From the NCBI RefSeq assembly GCF_000299335.2, contig NZ_CP004387.1, positions 2,480,001-2,544,000 of the forward strand: a stretch of DNA of 64,000 nt, written 5' to 3'. The position numbers and the translations under genes are program-made. Position 1 is the first letter of the stretch. The number at the start of each line of letters is the position of its first letter. This document shows positions 21,641-36,600 of the stretch, piece by piece. Source of the stretch: Isoalcanivorax pacificus W11-5 (GTDB lineage: Bacteria; Pseudomonadota; Gammaproteobacteria; Pseudomonadales; Alcanivoracaceae). The notes beneath the pieces are model-generated. The model ran no database searches, was not told the origin of the DNA, and saw only the letters and a program-made list of their open reading frames with translations.

Positions 21641-24600
21641 GGTGACAGACACCAGTGTGGACACCAGCGGATTTTCCAGCAGCGCCAGGGTCATCACCGC
21701 CGTACCTGGCGCGTGCCCACGCACACCCAGACCTTCGCCACTCGCAACGGACGGGCTCGAACTGGTCACGGTCAGCAGTTCGTGGCTATCCAGCAGCGCG
21801 GCATCCAGCTCATAGCGGCGGCCTTCTGCCTCGAACACCACCGTCAGGCCAAGGTCGGCATATGGATTCAGCAGCGGGTCCAGCGTCACGGCGCTCTGCG
21901 TCGGCAGCAATTGCGTGATGAAGAACGGATCGATAAAGCGCACCATCGCATCCGTGGCATCACCGCCCGAAATCACTTCGACAAAGTCTGGCAGGCCATC
22001 ATCGTCGCTATCACCGGACAACGGATCGGTGAGGTGGATATTCACCTCGTCGTAATCACCCAGGCCGTCGCCGTCACTATCGCTGTCGATCAATGACGTA
22101 CCCAACGCAGCTTCTTCCACGTTGGTCAGGCCATCACCGTCGAAATCTTCCTGACCATCCAGCACACCATTGCCGTCACTGTCGGCCAGCAGCGGGTTCA
22201 ATGCCTCGTACTGCGATTCGAGCAGGTTGCTGAGGCCATCGCCGTCAACATCACCCGCCGGGTCGAGCACCGGCAATTCGAGGCGGTTGGCGGAGGCCAT
22301 ATATTCCTCGTCAAGCCCGGCTGCATAGGCGTTGATGACCAGAGGCGTGCCGTCGTCACGTTCAGCCAGTGACGGTACCTGGAGCATCCAGGGCATCTGG
22401 GTCGGCTGCACGCTGCCCAGCTCCGGCCAGTCAAAATACAGGTCAGGCAGCAGCCCGGCCGGTGACTCACTGTCCAGTACCAGCGAGAGCATGGCCTGTT
22501 CCAGCAGATAGCCCTGCTCCGGTACAGCAAACGCGAACGGCGCGACACAGGCCTGCAATTGTTGCGGCAGCAACGCATCGCTTTCCGCCAGGCCCAGCAG
22601 CGGTGATGACGTGGTATCCACCGTCACACACTCGCCCAGCGGCAACCGCGTGTCAGGCACAAACCGTGCGAGCGTGTCGTCCAGCAGCCAGTGGCCGGCG
22701 ACCGGCAGGCCTTCCAGCAGTACCTGGATGCCGGTATCCGTCACACCTTCAATCGCCAGTGGTTCGTTAAAGGTCAATGCAATCGGGGTGATCAGGCTGT
22801 TCACCGCCTGCTCGACTTCGATGTTGTCCACAGCGGGACGACGCTTGCGGAAACTCAGTGTCAACGGCTCCGCCAACAGTTCACCCACACCCGGCTGGTA
22901 CTCGGGGATGCTGACCTGCACCTCGCCTGCCACGGTGGTGGTAACCGCCACGGTGGTTTCGCCGGCGGTCAGCGTCGCAGTATGGCTGCTCTCGCCTTCC
23001 ACGGTGGCATCGCCGTCCACAGCCACGGTGGCAACAAACGCCGTCTGCGCGTCGGCAAACTGGTAAACGCGGTTGCCGAAGGTGTCTTCCAGGCTCACCT
23101 GTACCGTGGCGGTTTCGTCCGCCTCCAGGACGTCTGCTTCGCCCTGCGCGTGGTTATCGAAGCCGGCGAGTGTCAGGGCAAGGCGTGCCGGCGCGGCATG
23201 CACCACTTCCATCGGCAGCGCACTGACCACCACAGGCGCGGTGGCCACCTGCTCGTCGTGGTCATAGCGCACCGGCAATGCCACACCGTTGCCTTGCAAA
23301 CTCACCTCGCCCTGGTACAGGCCCGCGACAGTGCCTGCACGCACCGGCAATGTGACCGCCGGCGAACGCAGAGTCAGGGTGATGCGCTGCCCTTCGCCCA
23401 TCGGTTCAGCCTGAGCATCATTGATAAAGCCGAAATAGAAACCGGGGTATGGCAACGCCAGTTGCAGTTGTGCGTCTTCCGGCAGCAGGGCCGGGTTACC
23501 ACCGGCATCGACGGCCTCAATGGACAGGGCCATATGCTCTCCTGCCTGTACGGCAGGGATATGCGCCACATTCACCGCAGCCAGCGCACCCGCATCGACA
23601 CGCAGACGCAAAATGTTGCGTACGGCGAAACCACGTACGGAGGCCTGCAAATCGTAAATGCCGGTGCGCAATGCGGTATCCAGCGTCCAGTCCGCCAGGC
23701 CACCCAGGCCCGTGCTCACGCTGCCCTGTTGCACGGTCTGGCCATCGCGCAGCAATTGCCAGTCAACAGTCTGCGCTGCCACAGGCCGCGCGGCGCTGTC
23801 GATCACCCGCACCTGATAGCGGGCTGGTGCACCGGCACGGAACACGCGTGGGTTAAGCGAACCATCGCCGTCATCGAACTGCAGCGCGTTCGGGAAGCGC
23901 GACATCTGCACGCTGTAAGGGGCCGACAGCCCTTGCTGGCCAAGATGATCCGTGTAGCGCACGCGGAAACTGAAACGGTCGTCCGGCAGGTCAGCGTCTG
24001 GCAGACGCACGGTCATCGACAGCGTGCCTTTGCCCGCCGAGAGGGTTCTTGAGGCAAGCACCGCATTCTGTTCGGACAACAACACGATTTCCGCCGCGTC
24101 CTGCCCTTCATCCACGGCCAGCAGGTTGCTCAGGCTGACGGTGTGGGTGCTGCCGTAGAAATTGCTGTCAGGCTGGCTGAGCATCAGCGCGTCCATCTGT
24201 GGTGCGCGGTCGGGCTGTACGCTAATGCTCTGCTGCAGCTGGCCGACCTGACCCAGATCATCCTGCGCCTCGATCAGCAACGTCGCCGTCGTCACCTCGG
24301 CAATACGGCCCGCGCGGCGATCACGGCCGTTGAAGGCCAGCTCGCCCGAGCTGCGGGTGTAGCCGCTGAATTCACGCGCACCCAGTGCGAAGCTGTCCCA
24401 GCTCACACGCACCTGTCGCAGCGCCACGTCGTCCTGCGCTGACACGATCAGCTTCAGCGGCCCCTGCTCCAGTACGGACACAGGCGGTTGCACCAGCGCC
24501 GGCACGGGACGGGTATCTTCCACCACTTGCAGGCTGAAGTTCGCCTGCGCCGGGTTGCCGGCGCGGTCGGTCACTTCGACGCTGTAATCCAGTACGTCAT

Positions 24601-27600
24601 TCCGCAGCGCCGTGCGTTCGGTAAAGACCAGGTCACCGTCGCTGAACAGGGCGGCGACAATGGTGCCGTTACGACGCAGCAGAGCCCGATCCACGCCGCT
24701 GCCCGGGTCGCTGACCGGCACGCGCAGTGTGAAAGGATGTTTTTCCACCACACGGCCCGGCGATACCAGCAGATGATCCTCGTCGATGCCAACGCCGCCG
24801 ATCAGCGGTGCATCGGCATCCAGCACGCGATGAATCGCCACCGGTGCCGATTCGGTGGTATTGCCGAACATGTCGATGGCGCGCACTTTCAGCCAGCGGC
24901 CGTTGTAGCTTTCATCGTAGTCGCGGCGGATCACATACTGCGGGCCGTAGTGTTTGCCGTCGATCTGATAGGCACCAAACGCATCGGTGGTTTCGGAAAG
25001 ATAAAACTCCACCTGCTCCACCGGCAGGCTGCTGTCGAGCACATCGGCGCGCACTTCCAGCGGCTTAGGCAGATGGCTGACACCACCGGCGGTGGGTTCG
25101 GTGATGACGACACGGAAACCGTTGACCGGCAGATCTTCACCCTGCAACAGCACCTGGCGCGGCACAGAGCGCACCACCGTGCCGTCGGCGCGGCTGGCTT
25201 CGGCAATCACCGAGAACGGCTGGCCGTTGCGCAGGAAGCCCGGCACCGGCACCTGGTCATCGAACGGCGCTTCGTGCCGTGCAGCAACGACGCGGTTGTT
25301 GACCAGATAGCGCACGCTGTCGAGTGCAAAGGTATCGGTCAGGCTCAGGCTCAGTTCGCCGCCCTGACTGAACACCACGCCCGGCGCGGGCAGCAACGGC
25401 GCGGCCACGCCACCGGCGTCTGCCAGATTGACGGCATACAGACGCACGCCGCCGCCCTGCAACGTCACCAGCAGGCGATCACCACTGCTGGCCAGTGAAC
25501 GGGCGCGTGCCGGCAATGGCAGAGACGACACGTCGTCCTGACTCAGCGTAAACGGATTGAGTGCTATCAAGCGGTTGTCACTGCCATCGCGCAGCGCGAC
25601 CCACAGGCGGCCGTGCATCACCGTCAGTGCGTCCACCGTGCCGGCCAGTGGCACCAGCGTATCCTGCAGGGAGCCGGTATCCAGGCGATGCAATTGATCA
25701 TCCGCAGTGAAGAACAGGTGGTCGCCGCTGGTGACCAGGTTCGCCAACTGTGCCGCACCACCGTCCAGCACATCGGTGCGGCGGATGTCGTGCACCTGCA
25801 AGGGCAACGCCAGCCCGCTGAGACGGAACAGACGCCGGCTGGCGGTGGCGACATACAACACGTCACCGTGGCTGCTCAGTGACACGATATTGTCGCCCGG
25901 CAGGACGGTGAACACCGTCTGTTCGTTCAGGTCTGCGGGATCGTGGATCAGCAGGCTGTCACCGGCCACCGCGATCAGGAAATGCCCGGTACTGTGCAGC
26001 AGCGACGGCAGACGTCCGGCATGGCTGACCGTCTGCGCCGGTGTGTTGCCTCCCGGCAGGTAGCGGTGCAGTAATCCGGTATCCCGTTCGAGCACATAAT
26101 CCTGTGTGGCCGAGAACGCCACGTTGTCCACCAGCGTGGTGAACGGCGCGCCAAGCTGGCGCAACGCCCAGCCGCTGTCGGTCTCCGCCGACGGTTGCAC
26201 ATAACCCGCGCCAGCCAGTGCGCCGGCCAGCATGAATTCACCGTCGCGGGCCGCCGAGGCAACCACGGTGTCCAATGCTGTCATGTCTGCCAGCAGCACC
26301 GGCGCGCCGCTCTGTTGCCAGCGGTACACACGACCGCCGCTGTACAGCCGGTCACCCTGCATGACCAGCGTACTGCCCAATGCCGGCAGGCTGTAATCGC
26401 CCAGCGACTGCAACGTGCCGGCTGTGCCGGCGTCGAAAACGGCGAGCGTGCGGCCATCGGTCAGGGCCGCCAGCACATCGGTACCGGCCACGGCCAACGC
26501 CGCGATGGGACGCGTCGCCGGCAGGCGGAAGGCGCCGCGACGATCAAGGCGTGTCAGGCCGCCCCGGTCATCGGCGATCACCAGCGCCTCACCAACGCGG
26601 GCCAGTGCCACACCCCCTGCCAGGACGTGCAATGTGTTTACCGTCCATTGCGATCCGTCGCGGGTGATGCGGTGCAGCCCGCTGTCGTCGAGCACCAGCA
26701 GGCCCTGTGCATCCGCGCGCAACGCCACGATCTGTTCTGCACCCAGCAACTGGCGCAGGCGCGTCTCGGCCAGCGGTTGCGGTGTCAGCGTGTTGCCGCT
26801 GACGCGGAACACACGGATACCGTCCGCCAGCTGCACAAACAGCCACTCACCGTAGCGGGTGATGCTTTGAATATCGTCCGCCAGCGGGTGCGTTGCCACC
26901 GAGGCGAAACTCTCGCCCGGGTCGAGCACATGGAAGCCCTGTCCCGCCACACTGACCAGCAGGCGGTCACCCAGGCTGACCAGTGACGTCAGCGGCGCGT
27001 CAAAGCGGCGCAGCACTGTGCCCTGGCGATCCAGCAGGTCACGGTCATTGGCCACCCACAGACGATCCACATCCGGCAACAGATGATCTGCGGCCAGCGT
27101 ACCGTCGGGCTGCCAGTCGTAGCCGGGCAGAACGTTAATAGCGCGCTGCACCTGACTGTGATTGCCCTGGCCGTCCTCCGCGCTGGCCGTAACGCGCAGG
27201 CGGCTGCCGGCCGCCGGTGCCTGCAGCGACACATTCTGCGTGCCGCGCGCCAGCGTGTTGTCCGAGGCGTCACGGATCACCACCTGTGTGCTGCCTGCCG
27301 GCAGCGGCTCGGCCAGGCCGGCGCTGAATTGTGCGCCGGCACGCACCAGCAACGGCGCCTGCAACACGGGTTGAGCGATGCCACGTACCGGCAGCACGGT
27401 CAGCCCCACGGTGGTTTCCTGCCAGGCGTGCGCCTCGCCAAAATAACCGCGCAGCCGCAGCGTAAACACTTCACGCTGGTTCACCGCCGGCAACAGCCAT
27501 GCCAAGCGGCCCGCCGCATTGGCCAGACGTGTGTTTTGAATCAGGTTGCCATTGAAATCCAGCAGGCTGATCTCGACGTGCTTCAGAGTGCGCGCCAACG

Positions 27601-30600
27601 CATCGCTGACGCGATATTCGATCGGCACCGCGTCGCCAGAACGGAAACTGCTGTTATTGGCCGGGCTGAGCAGCGTGGCCTGGATGCCGTCGCCGCTGAC
27701 ATCACCCGTGGCCACGGTATGCGTCGCCACCGTGGCGTCTTCGACGCGGAAAGTCACCACGCCGCTGGCCGGCGTCGAGGCCGCGCGCGCCCACTGCCAC
27801 GCGCGCGCCTCACCGTCGGCATTTTCGAACAGCGCCATGCGCGTCACGCCAGCGAGGACGTCTTCAGCCTGCCAGGTCGCCGAGGCGGCCTGGGCAGGCG
27901 CACTCAACGGAATCTGTACCGGCATGTCTGCCGACAGCGCCAACACAGTACCCGACGCCGGCATCGCCTGCCCGGTGGTCGGTGTCACCGCAGCGGGTAC
28001 CGTCAGTGACAAGCTGTCGCTGCGCCCGGATTGTTGCAGCGTCAGCGTCAAGGATTCACCCTCGCTGAGGTCAGCGGCATCCAGCCACCAGACATACGTC
28101 ATGTCGTCCGCAGTGCGTTCGAGGCGTTGCAGACGCGCCGGCACAATCCCGCCATCAGTGCGCGTAAAGACGGCCTCTGCACGCCGCGCATCCAGACCAC
28201 TGATCTGCACGTGTACGCCCGTCGCTGACGCGACGACATCCAGTAGCGGTGCCGGGGCTGCCAACTGACGATCCACTGCGCGCGCCACCAGCGTTGTGTC
28301 ACCGCCGGCATCCGTCTGTGGCTGTATCCAGGCACTGGCACTCGACACGCCCGGTGCGCCGTTGTCCGGCAACAGGCCAACGACTTCGCCCTGCTCCAGC
28401 AGTGTCCATTCACGTTGCGCACCACTGCCGGTCAACACACGGAGCAGACTGCCGTCTGCGAGGACCTGCTGTACCGGCGCAAGCATCGTCAGGGCATCAC
28501 CCGCGGCCCAGCCGGCGCCCGCCGGCAACGTGCGCAGCAGCACCAGGGTCTGCCCCTGCCAGGCCCAGAGCACATCCTGCTGCACCGCCAGGCCATCAAA
28601 GCGGTCCACACCAAACGCCACGGCGGCATGTTCAGCGACGCTGACCAGCGTCGGCGCCTGGCCGATATCCAGCGCGATCTCGGTAATGCCACTGTCGGTC
28701 AGCACCAGCAGATGATCCTGGCGCGTGACGGCGTCGCGGATCGTTTCGCGCAGTGCAAGGCCAGCCACCGGGATGCCCTCACCCGACCCATTGAAGATCA
28801 GCAATTCCACCGCCTGCCGCAGGCTGACCCAGAGCATATTGCCGTGCGCCGCCAGCACCTCACCGGCCAGCGGTTGCCGGCCTGCGTCGAGCCACTGTGT
28901 GCCCTGATTGAGATAACGCTGCACATAGCGTTGCGCCTGCAACTCGATCTCTGCGTACAGCGCGTTGCCACCGGCGTGGAGGCTGATGAGTTCCGCGCCA
29001 TCCGGCAGGCGGCCTACCAATGCTGTCGCCGCATAAAGGGCCACGCCCTGGGCATCGCGCACTGCCCAGACCGTACCCGTGGCGGGTGCGTGCACCAGCG
29101 TCTGCAATGTTTCGCCCGGCTGGCTCTGCCAGAGTGTCTGTTGCTCGCCGGTGAAGAAGGGCAGCTTGTGCAGCGTGCGGCTGTCGGTGACGCTGTTGTC
29201 GGAGCGATCCCGCAGTGTTGCGTCAATGCGCAGTTGTTCGCCCTGTGCCGTCACCGGCTGCCAGCTGTCGAGCCCGGCCATGGGAAGCGACACGGGTGCT
29301 GCGTCGTCGGGGTCGTGGTAATCCAGCGTCGACGCCGCACTGAAATCCACCATGTCCAGCGGTGCATCGGCGCGCAGACGCAGACCGGTGCCGGCCAGCA
29401 CACGCTGCGATGGCGTCACCTGCCATTCGGGGACATGGCTCAGGCCATCGTCGGCGCGCACGTTGAGGAAGGCATAGCCTTTCAGGGAGCCGGACTGTAC
29501 GCGCGCGATCACGACGATGTCTTCGCCGGTGCGCGGCAGGCGCAGTGTGACGAAGCGGCGCTCATCGTCTTCCGGCGCGCGCGTGACGGCGACGCAGTCT
29601 TCCGGCGCGGAGAGTTCACCGCCCACATCCAGGCACAGTTGTGCCGAGGTGACCTGGCGCAGGGCCAGTTCAAAGGTCACCGCTTCGTTTTCATAGAAAG
29701 TGTCACCGTTGCGCGGTGCAAGAATGGCCACTTCCGGCGCGCCTTCGCTGGGGTCGTAGGCACGCAGCGTGATGCCGTCCGTGGTGACATTGCCGTTCGG
29801 GTCGCTGGCGCGTACGGCAATCTGTACCTGCGGGACCACGCCTTCGGCGAACTCATCGGCGCTGACGGTGAAGCTGTAGCGGCGCGGATCATCCAGCGTC
29901 ATCCAGGCGCCGCCATCGCGGCGCACGTCCACCTGCTCGATGCCGTACTTGTCGAACGCCTGGATCAGCACATCAGTGCGTTCATCAAAGGCGATGAAAT
30001 CACCGTCCTGCGGCGACACGATCGACAGCGTCGGTGGCGTGCGGTCACGGTAGAGGGTGTAACCCGCCGTCATGCGTTTTTCGCCGCTGAAGCCAAAGGT
30101 GGCATCCAGGTAGACCGGCACCTGGATATCCGTCTGCCCGGCCAGCTCCGGTGCGATGTCCCGGATCTTCGGATTGAGGAAACTGCGGCTGCCGGTCACG
30201 CTCTGTCCGTCGGCAGCGAGCATCAGCCCTTCCATGGCATTCATCGGCGCCACGGAGGCCAGGTCGGTGACGCGCATCTGCAAGCTCTTGAGCATGTCCA
30301 CATCGCCGCTGATGCGGTAATGCAGCACGGTGCGCACCGCTTCTTCCGGCTCGTCCGGGTCGGTGTGGAAGGCCGCCAGTTCAATCTGCGGGTCGCGCAG
30401 CAGGGCTTCAAAGCTACCGCGTGCGATATTGCCCTGCGTATCATGGCTCTCGGCCACCAGCTCAAAGCGCTGGAAATCTTCCAGGATGCGCTGGGCGAGC
30501 CGCCCGTCATTGCCGGTGCCCACATAGCCACTGCTGTACTGACCGGGGTAATGGCTGGAGAGGCGAGAACGGTGCTGCACCTGGCCGCCGTAGTTGTCTT

Positions 30601-33600
30601 CGGCGAGTAATTGCAGGCCGTACTCGCGACCACGGGTCAGTGCCACCGCCAGCGTGACGGGAGTAGCCGGTACGCTGCGACCGCTTTCGCTGATGATCTG
30701 CAAACGCAGATTGCGCGGTGCCAGCGTATCGTTGGCGACAAAACGGAAACGCGCCTCGCCGGCCACCGGCGACTGCGTAAAGGCAGGATCGGCCAGCGGT
30801 GTGGAACCCGTGCCGCCATGGTATTTGCCAGTGGCGGCATTGCCGGCGGTATCGGCGATATCGGTCAGGCTGAAATCGTAGTAGGCGTTATGCGACAGCG
30901 TGTGACCATCGCGCAGACGCAATTGCCAGCGTGCCGGGGAAAGCTGTTGCAGCGTGAACTCGCTGCTGACGTCCTGGGCAGGCTGGCCGCTGTAATCCAG
31001 CGGCGTCCGCAGCACGCTGAAACCACCCACCGAGATGGCCTCATTGGCGAGCAGTTCCAGCGGTGTCATATAGGCCGGGCGCTGCGCCAGCGTGACCTCC
31101 GGCAAGGTATCATCGACCACCGTCAGCCACTGCGCCTCGCTGGCCAGCAGGAATTCATCGGTGGCCTCGCGAATCACCACAAGCTGCAATGTTTCACCGG
31201 GCACACCGCCCTGCGTTTGCAGACGCAATTGCGTGCTGCCCGCCGGGCGGCTGAACGTGACGCGATTGCTGTCTGCCGGCTGCTCCTGTTGTGCCGTGCG
31301 CAGCAGGTGGACGCGCAGATCACCTTCAAAACCGGCACCCGTCACGGTGATATCGGTAGCGCGTGTATCACTGACGGTATTGGCCGGTGTTTTTGCACTG
31401 CTGATGTCATCCATGCGCAGCGCCTGGGTCACGATGAGCGAGCCGGGCATCACCCGTGCATCGCCATCGGCCAGCGTCGCCACCACGGTATGCAGGCCGG
31501 GTTCAGACAGCGTCACGGTGAGTTGCAGCAGGTTGCCATCGGCGTTGACTTGCCAGTCCGATGGCGCGAACAGATCGTTGCCGATGCGCAGCGCCGTCAC
31601 GTTGTCCAGATGCTGGCCACTCAGCACCAGCGTCACCGGGCGCCCGGTGATGGTGCTGGCCGGTGTGAGGCCGGTCAGTTGCGGCGTGTCGAAACCAAAC
31701 AGCGGTGCGGCATCCAGATGCCAGGGCATATCGAACTGCACCGCCCCGCCGGCAATGGACAACAGCGGTGTGTCACTGAGCGCGATCCGGTAACGCTCGC
31801 CCTGCTGGTAATTGTCGCCGTGCAGGGTAAAGCGCAGGCTGTCGCCCAGGTTACGTTGATAGCCCATGATCGGTACGGCGGCATCGGTAGCGCTGACATC
31901 CAGCCCCACTGCATGCCAGCTTTCGGTGCGGCCGGTCTTGTTCGCAAACAGTTCCTGACGCGGGCCATCGATGGGTGACGGGCCTACCCGCCAGAGGTTG
32001 TCCAGCGGCACGGACGCCGCCCACAGGGCGTTGCCGCTGTGCCATTCCAGCCGGTCGCCGCGATAGCGCAGGCCGCCCTGCGGTTGCCAGCTGCCGCCAC
32101 CAGTGGCGCGCACACTGGCGACATAAGCGCTGCGCAATACATAGTTGCCCGCGTGCGGCCCGATATCGTACAGCGCAATACGACGGTTACTGGCACCGCT
32201 CTGTGTCAGCACCGCAAGCAGTTCGCCGTTCAGTGCCGCATCCTGCAGGCCCGGCAGGCTGGCAATGCCCAGCCCGGCGCGCAGGTCCGAGGCCGGGAAA
32301 TGGGTATCGAACACTTCCAGTTCGCCGGCACCGATCACCAGCAGGCGCTCGTCGCGCCATTGCAGGCGTGCCGGGTTCAGCATCAGCAGCGGGTAGCTTT
32401 CGGCCACGGCATCCGGGTCGGCCAACAGACGGTATTCCACCCGGTCGGCAAACAGCAGGTAGACACCGCGCGCGGTCAGCACAGCATCGCGCAGGCCCGG
32501 CGCATCGTGCGGCGCCAGCGCAAACGGCGCCAAAGTGCCAAGCAGGAAGTGCTGCGCGTCACGCAGCAGCATCACATTGCCGTGCAGCAACGGCGTACTG
32601 AGCGCGCGTTGCTCGGGATTGTCCCACTGGTGACGCAGGCGCGGCATCAGCGGGTTGCTCAGATCGTGGACGAACAGGCGACCGGCACTGGTCAGCGCCA
32701 GCGCATTGGCGCCCTGAAGCGCCAGCGCTGAAATTTGTTCGTTGGCGCGCAGCTGGCTGCCCAGATCAACTTGCGAAATCAGTTGCGGCAAGGCGGCACC
32801 GTTGCCCGCATACAGGCCCCAGCCTGTCGGCTGGGCCAGCGCGATGCGGTCTTCGTCGCGGACGCTCAGGCGGCCATCGAGTTGCGCACTCGCGATGAAA
32901 TCAATCGCCAACTGCTCGCTGGTCACCGCGTCGGTGCGATCCGGCTGGTTGTAGAGCGTGACCGGTACCGGGCCGATCTGGTTATCCGGCAGGCGGAACA
33001 CCAGGCGATCATGACGCACCCGTTGCAGTTCACGTGCCGGCGCGCCCGCCACCAGTACGCGGGTGCTGTCGGCAATGCCCTGCCCCTGCACGGCGATCAG
33101 GCGGCTGTCGCCAAAGCCGAAGCGCACCAGGGCCGGGTCCAGGGTCCGGGCCACGGGATCGAACGCACCGATGGCTTCGATACTCGGGTCGGTCACGTAA
33201 GTGATGGTCGCCGTTACGGTGGTGGTCAGGCCGCCGTTGATGATCTGTATCGCCACCGGGAGGTTGCTGCCGGGTGCGCCGGCCAGTGCCGGCAGGCGGA
33301 AGCGGATTTCATTGGCAGTCAGCAACAGGAAATCGTCGCTGGTGAGTACGATATCGCCGATGCGAATGACGGTGTCGCTGTCGAAGCCACTGCCGAAGAG
33401 AGAGATTTCCTCCCCACCGCGCCAACTGCCGCTGTCCAGGTCAATGCTGTCGAACACCGGACGCTGCCCTGCCGCAGCGACAAACCGGAAACTGTATTCA
33501 TGCTCCAGCGTCGCCCCGTGCAGATCACGGGTACCGGCGCTCAGACGGACGTGGTAACGCTGTCCTGTCTGGAACGGCTGCGCGGGACGGAAGACCAGAC

Positions 33601-36600
33601 GGCTGCCTTCGCCCGTCACTTCGTGCGACAGGGCGCCGGACACTGGCGCGCCATTATGCAGCACGTCCAGCAATGGCGGTGCACCGGCGCTGAACTGTGA
33701 CGGATCAAGCAGGCGGTTGAACGACACGCTGACGGGCTCGGCGGCCGGGTGCGCGGCTTCTGCGTCCGGGGTGTGTGACATCACCACCAGCAAGCTGTTT
33801 TCCAGTGCACTGACGCTGCCACCCAGTTGCTGTACAGCTTGCAGGTCACTGACCGGATTTTCGCCCGGTGCGCCGTTGATGTAAGGGAACGCCGCGCCAA
33901 TGTAGACCGCACGTGCCGTCACATGCAGGCTGTTGACGTCGCCGGTCACGGCAAAATAATGCCGCAGCGGCGGTGCGTCGCTGAAGCGGTGCGCGAGCCA
34001 GTCGCTGATATCGTACAGTTGCAGGTCGCCCTGCCCTGCCACCACGTGCAGCGTCTGGCCCACCAGGGTCATGCGGCCGGCACTCAGCGCGCCGTTGCGC
34101 AGCAGATAGGTCAGTGGCCGTTCGGCGGCGAAGCGGGCGCCGCCCTGACCATCGAGTTCATAGGCCACCACTGAACCACGTTCGCCGGTGGACACCAGCA
34201 CGGTCTCGCCGTGCACGAGCAGGTCACGCGGACGGAAGCGTGTGCCACCGGCATCAACCGTCGGTACATCCGCGACCAGATCGTAACGACCACTGAGCAG
34301 TTCCACCGCCGCCACGCGGCGACCGATTTCCATGCTGAACCAGAGACGATCGTTGGCGAGCACCAGCCGGTCCGGTGTGCCGCCCAGGGCCAACCGGTCG
34401 ATATGTTTCAGTATGCGCAGTTGCCCGAATTCGTCACGGCGCAATACATGAATGCCGATGCTGCTGGCCGTGTACACCAGGCCATTGTCTGCCACCACGG
34501 CACGCAGGCGTGCATCCAGCGTCTGCCCGCCGACGATTTCATTCAGCGGCACTTCGCTGATCAGGATCGGGTCGCTCGGCACCGTCACATCGAAGTGGAA
34601 CACGCGGTTGCCGCCGACCACATACAGATCGCTGCCATCGCGGGCGATATCCACAAAGCCGTTGGTCTCGGGCAGGCCACCGTGCACTTCGTGGAAGTAC
34701 GGCACAGTCTCGTCCGCCAGCGCCTTTTCCAGTACCTGCGGGCGCACGGCATCGGCAGTGTCTACCACGATCAGCCGCGCCACCGCGCTGTTCAAGCGCC
34801 GCAGTACGCGGCCGTCCTGATCCTCGATGTCATAACTGCCGCCGGTCACGGCGTAGATCAGTTGTTCGCCGGCAGCGATGGCCGCCACCGGGCTGGGCCG
34901 GTCGTCCGGCAGGGCCGTCGTGCCCGTGGCACTGCCGGCATAGAAATAATCCTGCGGCGAGTAAGCACGCTCGTCATCAAAGAACGCGCTTTCCACTGCC
35001 ACCTGCGCATAACCGAAGGCGCCGCCAGGCACCCGCACGCGCAGGCGATTCGCCGACAGCAGTTCCAGATTGCCGGCCTGTCGACCGCCCACGGTCACCA
35101 CCACGCCGGAATGGAAACCCCGGCCCACAATCTCCAGCCAGTTGCCGCCTTTGGGCGGGCCGGTGTGCGGATTGATGCTGACAATTTCCAGGCGCGGCAC
35201 GATCACCAGCGCGCCGTCGAGCCGCGCGTGCAGGGTGTCGCGTCGCACGGTGACCGTGGCCGCCAGCGATTGCGCGCCCAGATGCAATGGCGGCAGTTCC
35301 AGTTCGATCTGACTGTCGCTGACCTGGACAATGGCCTCGGCACCCAGCTGGGTCTGGCCGACCTGCACCGACAGCGCCGCAGCGTTATGGCCGAAGCCGC
35401 TGCCGTGAATGACGACGCGCTCGCCGCCTTCGGCATGGACAAATGGCCGGTCGGACGCTGCGTTGGCAACACGTTCGATATGCAGCGGCATGGCATCGCG
35501 GTACGGGAAGCTGAAACTCACCGGCTGTTGTAACAGGCGACCATCCAGCGAACGCAGGGTGTCGTTGACCGCCACATGCAGGGTGGTGTCACCGGAAAGA
35601 TGCGGGATCAGTTCGATGTAGCCACCACGCAGCGTATTGACCGCTTCAAGCGTCACACTGCCCGACACATCCTGGCCCTGATCATCACTGAGATTGACCG
35701 CCGAGGCAGCGATGTCGGTATTGATCAGATCGGAGAAACGAATCCGTACCGGCTGCCCCTGGCCCAGCACACTGCCGTCCGCCGGCGTGACGCCGCTGAC
35801 AGACAGGTTCGGCTGACGTGTGGTCTGCAGGCCACGATTACCGCCGACCAGAATGCTGCCGTCCATACGCGTCAACACACCGCTGCCGTCCGTGATATCG
35901 GACCAGTAATCCGCTTCCCAGCGTTCGTCGTCCTGCTGCCAGCCGTAACTGGTCAGGCGGCCATCGCTGGACACCAGCACCTGACCATGCTGCACCAGCA
36001 GGCCCGGCAACTGTTCGCCCACCGAGCTTTGTGCCAACGGTTGTACTGTCATCGACGCCAGATCGGTGACATCGGGCACAGTGGCCAGCGCCAGCGATTG
36101 ATCGTTACCCGTGCCCCGCACCAGCAGCACATACAGCGTATCGCCCAGCCAGGCCACATCCACGGGCTGCCCGGCCCGCTCGCCTTCGGCGAAGGCAATC
36201 GGCGTCACGCCCGTCGGCGAAGCCAGATAATCAGACGCGGTATCGATAATGCGCACGAAACCGGTGCCCAGGTCCGACGCCGCTGCCATGGCCAGCCAGC
36301 CACGGCCTGCATTGTGGTCTACATCGGTGACGCGATAACCGGGGACGGCTTCCGTGCGCACCAGCAAGGGCTGCGCCGGATCGCTGACGGCAATCTGCAA
36401 CAGCCCCTGCTCAGAGGCCGCAGCCCAGAGCACGTTGCCGCTGAGTGCCAGACCCGTCACGCCGCCTTCGGTCGCCAGTTGCGCGAGCCGCACCGGCCGC
36501 TCGCTGAGGGTGACATCATAAATTTCGACACCGGCTTCCATCAGGAAGCGGTTGTTGGCACCGGGCGGCTGCCCGTCCGCCACACCGACATACAGCAGAT